This document shows positions 27,354 to 34,260 of a stretch of DNA of 44,299 bases, piece by piece; the stretch's first letter is position 1, and each line of letters begins with the position of its first letter. A program made the translations under genes and the position numbers. The notes beneath the pieces were generated by a model. It ran no database searches. It was not told the DNA's origin and saw only the letters and a program-made list of their open reading frames with translations. The stretch lies in assembly GCA_021372355.1 (NCBI GenBank), contig JAJFUQ010000032.1, positions 1 through 44,299 of the forward strand, in the 5' to 3' direction. Origin of the DNA: Nocardiaceae bacterium (GTDB lineage: Bacteria; Actinomycetota; Actinomycetes; Mycobacteriales; Mycobacteriaceae).

Positions 27354-27997
27354 GCGACGAACATCGCCTCCACTTCGGCGTGGATGTCGACGTCCTGAGG
27401 TTCGAGGTCGAGCTCGGGGAGAGCCTCGGCGGCGGCCGCGAGCCGCATCATGGGCGCGTGCATCGGTTGTGTCAGCACGCCCGGATCGCTGATTCGGCGG
27501 GGTGTCACCGGTCCGAGGTCGAGCGCGTCGGCGTAGTCCTGCGCTCGGGCTTTGGCTTGGCGGACAGCTTCTTGACGCGCTCTGCGTTCAGTTTCTGCTC
27601 GGTTCGACTCGGTGAGGTCCCAGCCGATTCCGTGGATGGTCAGCCCCTCGACGCGACTCATCGCGGTGATCCATTTGCCGAGTTCGGTGAACTGGACGAA
27701 TTCGGCGGTGACGCTGACACGCGCTGTGTGAACGAAGGGGAGTTGCTTGCCCTTCTCGTGCCAGGGGCGTCGTGCGCTGGTGGTGATCTGATCGAATGCG
27801 AATTTCGTGACGGGACCGTGGGCGTCGTCGTGGATCGCTTCGAGCGACTCCCGTACCTGGGCGAGGGACGTGACGACCGCTTCGAACACCACAGCGGCCG
27901 TCGACCCCTCCCGCGAGAGCGTCGCGCTGACCATCGCGCGCTCGGGGCGAAGCTTGATCGAATGGGAACCGCGAACGTTGATCGAGATCTTGGCCAT
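27350..27997 (-). CDS. SIMPL (DUF541) domain protein
   Basis: A 215-residue protein with the SIMPL/DUF541 layout: ISINVRGSHSIKLRPERAMVSATLSREG at the N-terminus, VTAEFVQFTELGKWI in the middle and RRARQEAVRQAKARAQDYADAL near 150-172. Unlike many family members it has no obvious signal peptide from this start. Family members are linked to NF-kB signalling (eukaryotes) or envelope stress, without a settled biochemical role. The start at 27997 is preferred to one 21 nt upstream because a TAGCCT box (minus strand, 28010-28005) lies 7 nt before it, indicating a leaderless transcript. Confidence 0.85.
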   Translation of the reverse strand: MAKISINVRGSHSIKLRPERAMVSATLSREGSTAAVVFEAVVTSLAQVRESLEAIHDDAHGPVTKFAFDQITTSARRPWHEKGKQLPFVHTARVSVTAEFVQFTELGKWITAMSRVEGLTIHGIGWDLTESNRAETERRARQEAVRQAKARAQDYADALDLGPVTPRRISDPGVLTQPMHAPMMRLAAAAEALPELDLEPQDVDIHAEVEAMFVA

Positions 27998-28123
27998 GAA
28001 GGCGAGGCTAGCGCTCAATGTGCGCCGAAAAAATAGTTCGAGAGTTAGTCGAATCGGGCATCGCCTGTTCGACGGGGTAGTGAGGTGGCTGAAGGGCAGC
28101 CCCCAAACGGAAGGATCATCGCC

Positions 28124-28696
28124 ATGCGCAAGCTAGTGGCGTTCGAGCAGCTCACGTTGGATGGCTACGCCGCTTCGGGGGAGGGAATGGGGCTCGAATG
28201 GACGCTCCGGGGCTACTCCGACGAGTTGGCGGCCTACGTCGACGACCACGTTCGAGCAGACTTCGATACCGCCGTCTACGGGAGGCGGACGTACGAGTTG
28301 ATGTACGGCTACTGGAGCACGCAACCGACCCCGGAGAGCACGGAGCACGATCGGGACCATGCCGAGTGGGTCAACAAAGTTGACAAGATCGTCTGCTCGA
28401 CGACTCTGGAAACTGCGGACTGGAACAACACTCGGCTTGTGTCCGGGAATCTTGCCGAGGAGTTCGCCCGTCTCAAGGACGAGCCGGGGGAGACGATCGC
28501 GATCTTCGGCAGCCCGACGCTTGTCCACTCGTGCATTGAACTCGCGCTCATCGATGAGTTCCGCGTCATCGTGCACCCGGTCACCGTCGGAGCCGGAACA
28601 CGTCTGTTCCCGGCCAACTTTGCGACCGAACTCGATCTGATCGAGTCGACGTCGTTTTCCACCGGCGCGGTTTACCTGCGCTACCAGGTTCGTTGA
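28124..28696 (+). CDS. Dihydrofolate reductase-like (RibD C-terminal) protein
   Basis: A 190-residue RibD_C/DHFR-fold oxidoreductase. The start MRKLVAFEQLTLDGYAASGEG is the family signature, followed by AVYGRRTYELM (NADPH-site region) and IAIFGSPTLVHSCIE. These stand-alone proteins are common in actinobacteria; the substrate is unknown and true folate reduction is unlikely. AAGGA 9 nt before ATG 28124 fixes the start. It is followed after 14 nt by a YCII gene, probably as an operon. Confidence 0.9.
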   Translation: MRKLVAFEQLTLDGYAASGEGMGLEWTLRGYSDELAAYVDDHVRADFDTAVYGRRTYELMYGYWSTQPTPESTEHDRDHAEWVNKVDKIVCSTTLETADWNNTRLVSGNLAEEFARLKDEPGETIAIFGSPTLVHSCIELALIDEFRVIVHPVTVGAGTRLFPANFATELDLIESTSFSTGAVYLRYQVR

Positions 28697-28710
28697 GAAA
28701 GGCACAAACC

Positions 28711-29064
28711 ATGCAGTATTTGATGTTGATCCGTCTCGATCCCAGCCTCGCGCCCGCCGAAGGGCCTGATGACAAGCTCATGGAAGAAATGGGCGTCCTG
28801 ATGGACGAGATGACGAAAGCCGGTGTCCTCGTGAACACCGCCGGACTGCGTCCGATCGAGGAAGCGACCCGCGTTCACCAGCGACGGGGACGCCAGAAGA
28901 TCGTCGACGGGCCGTTCGCCGAGTCCAAGGAGGTCATCGGCGGATTCTGTTTGCTCGAGACCGCTACCAAGGAGGAGGCGGTGGAGTGGACCTCGCGATT
29001 CCTCGCAATCCACGGTCCTGAGTGGGACATCGAGGTGGAGGTTCGGCAGCTCGATCAGGGCTAG
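28711..29064 (+). CDS. YCII-related (DGPF) domain protein
   Basis: A 117-residue ferredoxin-like-fold protein of the YciI/DGPF family: [15 protein letters not shown] at the start and [19 protein letters not shown] at residues 69-87. Family members often sit beside ECF sigma factors or DHFR-like genes, as here. The enzymatic activity is unproven. AAAGG 8 nt upstream of ATG 28711 supports the start. It is probably co-transcribed with the DHFR-like gene. Confidence 0.9.
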   Translation: MQYLMLIRLDPSLAPAEGPDDKLMEEMGVLMDEMTKAGVLVNTAGLRPIEEATRVHQRRGRQKIVDGPFAESKEVIGGFCLLETATKEEAVEWTSRFLAIHGPEWDIEVEVRQLDQG

Positions 29065-29105
29065 AAGTTCGTCCGCCGGCCCGCAGCGTGCAGCACACTG
29101 GACGT

Positions 29106-30104
29106 ATGCGGGCATGGCGGGTTCTTCGACCCGGTCCAATCGGATCGGTGCCTCTCGAATTCACGGATATTCCGGTGCCAGAACCGGAATCGGGGGAGTT
29201 GCTCGTTCGCGTCGTGTCGTGCGGAGTGTGCCGAACCGATCTCCACGTGGCCGAAGGCGACCTGCCGGTACATCGCGAGGGCGTCGTCCCCGGACATGAG
29301 GTCGTCGGCGAGATCGTCGGGCTGGGATCGGCGGTCAGCGGATTCGCGGTCGGGGATCGCGTGGGAATCGCATGGCTGCGGTCGACATGTGGCACGTGTC
29401 GCTACTGCCGGCGCGGAAGTGAGAATCTGTGCCCGAACTCGCGCTACACCGGTTGGGACGCCGACGGCGGCTATGCCGAATACGCCGTCGTCCCAGCTGA
29501 ATTCGCACTGTCACTACCGGATGGGTACTCCGACGCCGAACTCGCGCCGCTACTGTGCGCGGGCATCATCGGTTACCGCGCTCTCATGCGCGCGGAACTG
29601 CCGTCCGGTGGACGGCTCGGTATCTACGGTTTCGGGGGCAGTGCCCACTTGACCGCGCAGGTCGCCCTGCATATGGGTGCAGAAGTCCACGTGATGACGC
29701 GTGGCGAGAACGCGCAGAAGTTGGCGCTCAAACTGGGCGCAACCTCGGCGCAAGGTCCGGCGGACCCACCGCCCGTGGCGCTCGACTCGGCGATCATGTT
29801 CGCACCGGTCGGCGACCTATGTCTGCCGGCGCTCGAGGCGCTCGACCGGGGCGGGACACTGTCGGTCGCCGGCATCCACCTCAGCGACATTCCGCCGCTG
29901 AACTATCAGCGCCATCTCTTTCAAGAACGGCAGATCCGGTCGGTGGCGTCGAATACGCGACAGGATTCGCGCGATTTCCTGGAGTTTGCGGGCAACCATC
30001 ATCTCGATGTCAGTGCGACGCCGTACCGGTTCGACCGGGCTCAAGTAGCGCTCGCGGATCTGGCCGAGGGCCGTATAACGGGCGCTGCGGTGCTCTTTCC
30101 GTAA
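29106..30104 (+). CDS. Zinc-dependent alcohol dehydrogenase (AdhA-like)
   Basis: A 332-residue medium-chain dehydrogenase/reductase. Catalytic zinc ligands are Cys39 ([10 protein letters not shown]) and His/Glu in [11 protein letters not shown]. The structural zinc motif is CGTCRYC...C near residues 96-110. The nucleotide-binding loop reads [14 protein letters not shown], with His replacing the last Gly of the usual GxGxxG region, as in the AdhA subfamily. It should oxidise an alcohol or reduce an aldehyde with NAD(P). There is no clear Shine-Dalgarno before ATG 29106; the frame is open further upstream but without family resemblance. Confidence 0.92.
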   Translation: MRAWRVLRPGPIGSVPLEFTDIPVPEPESGELLVRVVSCGVCRTDLHVAEGDLPVHREGVVPGHEVVGEIVGLGSAVSGFAVGDRVGIAWLRSTCGTCRYCRRGSENLCPNSRYTGWDADGGYAEYAVVPAEFALSLPDGYSDAELAPLLCAGIIGYRALMRAELPSGGRLGIYGFGGSAHLTAQVALHMGAEVHVMTRGENAQKLALKLGATSAQGPADPPPVALDSAIMFAPVGDLCLPALEALDRGGTLSVAGIHLSDIPPLNYQRHLFQERQIRSVASNTRQDSRDFLEFAGNHHLDVSATPYRFDRAQVALADLAEGRITGAAVLFP

Positions 30105-30132
30105 CGGACGAAATTCTTCAAAAACTCTGTAG

Positions 30133-30154
30133 CTGAACAGTCTTCGCTGTTCAG
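30133..30154. repeat. Hairpin after the alcohol dehydrogenase gene
   Basis: CTGAACAG and CTGTTCAG form a perfect 8-bp stem around TCTTCG. There is no T run after it, so it is either a weak terminator or an operator-like palindrome. It lies in the 146-nt gap before the DUF4352 gene. Confidence 0.5.
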
Positions 30155-30250
30155 GCGGTATCGCGTGCCAAGAACTTGTCAGAGGTCGGCCGCATAGTAC
30201 TGAGGCGCACCGAGAAAGCGGTGCAACGACACGCCAGAGATGGAGAAAAA

Positions 30251-30856
30251 ATGTTCAGTTCGGAAAGTTCGCCGCAGGGTTACCCGCCGCCGGTTCAGGG
30301 CCAGCCGCAGTACGCGCCGCAGGGCTACTACGTCCCCCAGCCGCTGAAGAAGTCGCACAAGGTCCGGAACATCCTCATCGCGGTCCTCGTCTTCTTTGTG
30401 ATCGCGGCGATGGCCGCCAACATGGGTGGTGGGTCGACGAAGCAGACGGCAGCCGCCGACGCCGGTCTCAACAGTCCGGTCCGTGACGGATCGTTCGAGT
30501 TCGTGGTCACGAGCGTCGAGCGCGGGATCGGCACGGTCGGCGACAATCCCTATCTGCAGAAGAACGCGCAGGGTGCATTCACGATCGTTCACCTGACGGT
30601 CAAGAACATCGGCGACAAGCCGGAAAGCTTCCTGCCGGGAAGCCAGAAGGTGTTCGACGCCGCCGGCCGCGAATTCACCAACGACGCCGCAGCCGCGATC
30701 AACCTCGAGGCCGAAACGAGCCTGCTCGCCGAGATCAATCCCGGCAACACCGTCACTGCCGCAGTGGTCTTCGACCTCCCTGCCGGCTCGGATGCGAAAA
30801 CCATCGAGCTCCACGATTCGCTGTTCTCCGGCGGAGTCGTCGTCAAGCTCGACTAG
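30251..30856 (+). CDS. DUF4352-type membrane-anchored protein
   Basis: A 201-residue protein. Residues 1-32 are Pro/Gln/Tyr-rich and cytoplasmic (YPPPVQGQPQYAPQGYYVPQP), one transmembrane segment lies at about 40-57, and the rest is an extracytoplasmic DUF4352 immunoglobulin-like domain (SFEFVVTSVERGIG, FTIVHLTVKNIGDKPESF, FDLPAGSDAKTIELHDS). Such domains have no enzymatic motif and are common in Gram-positive surface proteins. GGAG 6 nt before ATG 30251 fixes the start. Confidence 0.88.
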   Translation: MFSSESSPQGYPPPVQGQPQYAPQGYYVPQPLKKSHKVRNILIAVLVFFVIAAMAANMGGGSTKQTAAADAGLNSPVRDGSFEFVVTSVERGIGTVGDNPYLQKNAQGAFTIVHLTVKNIGDKPESFLPGSQKVFDAAGREFTNDAAAAINLEAETSLLAEINPGNTVTAAVVFDLPAGSDAKTIELHDSLFSGGVVVKLD

Positions 30857-30996
30857 GGCGGAGTATCTGCAATATCCCCGCCGACCTGGCGAAACGCGAG
30901 TTGTCGTACCCGCGTGATTACCTGAAATCCGGCCGGTCGCGACCCACAAGGTCGCGCCCGTGCCGCCAATCGTTCTTTCAAGAGAGGAGAACGAAC

Positions 30997-31599
30997 ATGA
31001 TCAATCCAGAGGCCCTCGGCCGAGCGGTGACATTCGCCGCCGCCGCTCACGCTGATCAGACCCGGAAACGTGCGGCGGGTGACCTCCGTCCGCGCATTCC
31101 GTACATCAGTCACCTGCTCGCAGTGGCGTCGATCGTGATCGAAGACGGTGGAGACACCGACGAGGCGATCGCCGCCCTGCTGCACGACTACATCGAGGAT
31201 GTCGAACCCCACGGGGCCGACAAGATCGCGGCCGAGTTCGGGCCGCGCGTTCGGGACATCGTCGTCGGCTGCACCGGTGCCAAGAAGGAGGAGATCCCGG
31301 ACTTCCGCACCCGAAAGCAGCGTTACATCGACCACCTGTGGTCGGAGCGGTGCCCCGGCGTGATTCGAGTGTCGCTGGCGGACAAGGTGCACAACTCCCG
31401 GTCGACCGTCAACGACCTCGTGGCGGACGGCCCGGCGATGTGGGACCGCTTCAATGCGGGGGTTGCGGATCAGCTGTGGTGGTACGGCGAATTGTCGGCG
31501 GCGTTCGTGGGGCACTCCGCGCGCGGCCGGGCCGATGCCGCTCGGGCCGCGGAATTCGCGGGCCTGGTGACGCGCATGCGTGAGCTCTCGACCAACTGA
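30997..31599 (+). CDS. Small HD-domain protein, MESH1/SpoT-hydrolase-like
   Basis: A 200-residue stand-alone HD phosphohydrolase. The metal motifs follow the RelA/SpoT hydrolase order: His in AAHADQTRKR, YISHLLAVASIV, HDYIED (HD plus ED), and Asp/Asn in RVSLADKVHNSRS. This matches single-domain (p)ppGpp hydrolases (MESH1-like small alarmone hydrolases), though nucleotide specificity cannot be read. No synthetase domain is present. GAGAGGAG 7 nt before ATG 30997 is a strong ribosome binding site. It leads a tight cassette: the next gene begins 23 nt later and the third overlaps the second by 4 nt. Confidence 0.87.
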   Translation: MINPEALGRAVTFAAAAHADQTRKRAAGDLRPRIPYISHLLAVASIVIEDGGDTDEAIAALLHDYIEDVEPHGADKIAAEFGPRVRDIVVGCTGAKKEEIPDFRTRKQRYIDHLWSERCPGVIRVSLADKVHNSRSTVNDLVADGPAMWDRFNAGVADQLWWYGELSAAFVGHSARGRADAARAAEFAGLVTRMRELSTN

Positions 31600-31622
31600 C
31601 CCGCGCGGATAAGGAGATAGCC

Positions 31623-32201
31623 ATGGGGTACTACGTTCAGATTCCGGCGGACAACATCGGCCGGATCCTCGCCGAATTCCGTCCGCCGGAACACCAGTTG
31701 ATCGACGTTCGCCTCGATCCGAAGGGTGCCGAGGGAACAGCTTCCTTCGCGGACACCATGCGGACCGTTTTGCACGCGATCGTCACTGACTGGCCGGCCG
31801 GGACCGTCTTCGTCGCCGCTTTCGACGACGACATGCGGTACGTGCAGGGCATGCACTACCCGACCTCGTGGCTCATCGAATTCGGCCGTCAGGATGCGGA
31901 GACGATGCGCCGGGCGACCGCGGCCGGATGGATCGATCCGGAGGCTATTCCGGCAGGTCACCTCGATTTCGACAGCCAGATCGAGTGGCAGAACAACCTC
32001 GTTCAAGAGCTCGACTGGCAGGTCGATGGATTGCCGAAGATCGCGGCAGAGCTCGAGAAGGCGGCGTTCGAGTTTCTCGGCGCAGGGCCGGAAGACGTCT
32101 TCCAGTTGCAGATCTTCTACAACAACGACGACGGCGACTTCGACGAAGACTTTGTCGTCGAGCCGACGGACGAGTTCGAGGAAAGCGTGGTGAAGCAATG
32201 A
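31623..32201 (+). CDS. Uncharacterised acidic protein, second gene of HD cassette
   Basis: A 192-residue soluble, acidic protein that I do not recognise. It has no signal or membrane segment. The N-terminal half has strand-like stretches (YYVQIPADNIGRILAEF, TVFVAAFDDDMRYVQGMHYP). The middle contains LDFDSQIEWQNNLVQELDW, and the C-terminus is strongly acidic (DDGDFDEDF). A distant YbjN/TY-Chap-type chaperone fold is possible but not supported by any clear motif. GGAG 8 nt before ATG 31623 is a good ribosome binding site. Its position suggests function with the HD protein and the next gene. Confidence 0.8.
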   Translation: MGYYVQIPADNIGRILAEFRPPEHQLIDVRLDPKGAEGTASFADTMRTVLHAIVTDWPAGTVFVAAFDDDMRYVQGMHYPTSWLIEFGRQDAETMRRATAAGWIDPEAIPAGHLDFDSQIEWQNNLVQELDWQVDGLPKIAAELEKAAFEFLGAGPEDVFQLQIFYNNDDGDFDEDFVVEPTDEFEESVVKQ

Positions 32202-33052
32202 TCGACGAGGTGAGGGAATGCTTCGAACGGCTCCGGGCAGAGTTCGGAGTCCTCGTGAAGCCGCTCGACGGACCGGCGTGGACGCGGGCGAGATTCGCTC
32301 TGGGGCCATTCCCGGCTCTGGTCGAACTCGACGAAGAGTCGGGCTTTGCCAGCGCTTTCGTCGCACTGCGCGGGTTCCCGGAAAAGGAGACGACGGACGT
32401 CCTCGCCCAATTGGACCTTCCACGGCCACTCGTGCACAGCCCGCGTTTCCAGATCGATCCGATGCTCGTCGAGTATGTGCTCGAGTTCAGCGAGTTCACC
32501 GTCGAGCGTGCACTCCAGATCGTCGCAACAGCGTCGATGATGGCGGTCCAAGTGACCGAGAAGGCGTGGAACGAGATCGGCGATGGCTGGCAGCAGCACT
32601 ACGGCGATGCGGGGTTGGCGCCGGGCGATGCGAATACCGCGGAACCATGGCGTCTCCTGCGGACTGACCCGGTGCCGTTCTATCCGTGGGATGACCTGGA
32701 CCCGGAGGCCGAGGGGAGGTCGCCGCGAACAGTGATCGAGAACCTCACTCCCGGCGACTGGACCGATCTGGAGGACATGCTCGTGTTCGCGCGTGAAGCT
32801 CAACCGCCATTGCATTACGAGGCGGCGGAGGCGCGGCAGTTCATCGCGCGATGTCTCCTGCTGAACAACGAGGACTTCCTCGACCCCGCCGAGAATTCTC
32901 GTCCGATCGAGGAATGGTCGATCGAGCACACTCTCGCGACGCTGACCCGCATGTTCGTGTTCGACGCGACGCCGTTCACGAGGTGGCTGCACCTGTTCGA
33001 AGAGGGAACCACTTCGAGGTTGTTGCAACGCGTAGCGAACTTCAGCTTCTAA
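32198..33052 (+). CDS. Uncharacterised protein, third gene of HD cassette
   Basis: A 284-residue soluble protein of unknown function. Residues 1-130 read like a small alpha/beta domain (RARFALGPFPALVELDEESGFASAFVALRG, then EYVLEFSEFTVERALQIVATASMMAVQV) that might be YbjN-like. Residues 180-284 are mostly helical (LEDMLVFAREAQPPLHYEAAEARQFIARCLLL). The start overlaps the stop of the preceding gene in ATGA, so the two are coupled and probably interact. The stop overlaps that of the convergent small membrane protein gene. Confidence 0.8.
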   Translation: MIDEVRECFERLRAEFGVLVKPLDGPAWTRARFALGPFPALVELDEESGFASAFVALRGFPEKETTDVLAQLDLPRPLVHSPRFQIDPMLVEYVLEFSEFTVERALQIVATASMMAVQVTEKAWNEIGDGWQQHYGDAGLAPGDANTAEPWRLLRTDPVPFYPWDDLDPEAEGRSPRTVIENLTPGDWTDLEDMLVFAREAQPPLHYEAAEARQFIARCLLLNNEDFLDPAENSRPIEEWSIEHTLATLTRMFVFDATPFTRWLHLFEEGTTSRLLQRVANFSF

Positions 33053-33294
33053 TCAGGAGCGTCGAACGGTCTGGGATCTTCGTGCAGATGCTGGATGTGC
33101 CGAAGCCGACGGCCGAAGCCGGCCAGGAGGAACACCAGGCCCGTACACAGCAGCCCGACCAATAACACTGCTCGTTCGTGACCGGCATAGTCGACTATCG
33201 CGGAGGGAACGAGAACGAGAGGTCCGATTCCCAAGAGCAACCAGATGACGGCTATGAGATCCCAGCCGTTCCAGATGTGAAGTCGTGGGTCCAT
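33049..33294 (-). CDS. Small two-helix membrane protein
   Basis: An 81-residue protein with two transmembrane segments (about 8-30 and 40-62), then a basic stretch GRRLRHIQH at the presumed cytoplasmic C-terminus. No family recognised. ATG 33294 has a G-rich stretch about 8 nt upstream; a GTG at 33309 would add five residues. The stop (TAG) overlaps the TAA of the convergent gene. A perfect palindrome CCGACGTCGG lies upstream at 33323-33332. Confidence 0.65.
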   Translation of the reverse strand: MDPRLHIWNGWDLIAVIWLLLGIGPLVLVPSAIVDYAGHERAVLLVGLLCTGLVFLLAGFGRRLRHIQHLHEDPRPFDAPD

Positions 33295-33341
33295 GGTGCA
33301 CACCCCCACTAACCAGTGTGCCCCGACGTCGGCACAAACAA

Positions 33342-33374
33342 AACAGCACCGACCCGCGGTGGGCCGGCGCTGTT
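33342..33374 (-). terminator. Intrinsic terminator of the reductase-rhodanese operon
   Basis: Read on the minus strand, AACAGCGCCGGCCC pairs with GGGTCGGTGCTGTT around a 5-nt loop over 14 positions, two of them G-U, and TTTGTTTG follows. On the plus strand those two pairs would be A-C mismatches, so the hairpin acts on the minus-strand transcript, 13 nt after the rhodanese stop. Confidence 0.82.
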
Positions 33375-33387
33375 CGTACAGCGTGTG

Positions 33388-34260
33388 TCAGTACCTCGGC
33401 AGTGACGGGTCGATGTAGTCGACCCAGGCCATGATGCCGCCGTTGAGGTTCCAGGCGTTCTCAAAGCCCGCAGCGCGGAGCTTCTCGACGGCCTCGGCAC
33501 CACGGAAGCCGGCGCGGCAGTGCGCGACGATGTGGGTGTCCTGGGCGAACTCCTCGATGCGCACATCGAGTTCGCCCAGTGGTACGAGCTTTCCGCCGAT
33601 GTTGACGGTCTCGTATTCGCTCTCTTCACGAACGTCGAGCAGCGTGAAGTCCGCGCCGGATTCGCGGAGCTTCTTCAGATCGCGCGCGGAGATGTCCCAC
33701 TTGCTCTGGCGCGCAGCCTGATTGCCGCCGAGCTTGTCGAGGACACCCTCGGCACCCGAGACCGCCACGGCGACCTGCGGAAGCGTCCGAGGGTCGGCGT
33801 TCTCGACCGCTGCAACGTCGGCTTTGCCGAAGACGTCCTCGGCAACGGGGGAGACTGCGGACAGCGTTGCGGCGAGGATCTCCTCCCGCGTGCCCAGCTT
33901 GCGGTCAGCCACCGTCACGGTCCACGACGAGAAGTCGAAGGTCGTCGGCAGTCCGCCGTCTTCGGTGATCTGGTCGGCCGCACCAAGCAGGATGCGAACA
34001 GCGTCGCGGTACTGCTCCTCGATCGACGTGCCGCGACGCTTGAGGGTCACCGAGAACGACGAGGGCGTGAGGTTGTAGTCCAGATCCTGACCCACGAGCA
34101 TCACGCCCGGACCGTCCGGCACGTGCCGGTAGTCCGCCACGTCGAGGATGAAGCCCTCGACGAGACTGCGCTGGATGAAGCGGTGGAACACACCTGCAGC
34201 GTTGGAGAGGTCAGCTCCTGGCGTCGCCGGGATGGCAACCGTCAGCTTGAGGGGGTTCAC
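33388..34260 (-). CDS. Rhodanese fused to an uncharacterised N-terminal domain
   Basis: A 290-residue protein. The C-terminal rhodanese domain (about 190-285) has the active Cys248 in HCRAGFRG, plus LLDVREESEYE and NLNGGIMAW. The N-terminal 180 residues form a separate domain (FHRFIQRSLVEGFILDVADYRHVPDGPGVMLVGQDLDYNL) that I associate with small stand-alone bacterial proteins of unknown function. The GTG start overlaps the reductase stop (GTGA), so the gene is coupled to the sulfite reductase; in mycobacteria that position is usually held by cysH. A sulfur-relay or sulfide-capturing role is inferred. A terminator follows. Confidence 0.85.
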   Translation of the reverse strand: MNPLKLTVAIPATPGADLSNAAGVFHRFIQRSLVEGFILDVADYRHVPDGPGVMLVGQDLDYNLTPSSFSVTLKRRGTSIEEQYRDAVRILLGAADQITEDGGLPTTFDFSSWTVTVADRKLGTREEILAATLSAVSPVAEDVFGKADVAAVENADPRTLPQVAVAVSGAEGVLDKLGGNQAARQSKWDISARDLKKLRESGADFTLLDVREESEYETVNIGGKLVPLGELDVRIEEFAQDTHIVAHCRAGFRGAEAVEKLRAAGFENAWNLNGGIMAWVDYIDPSLPRY

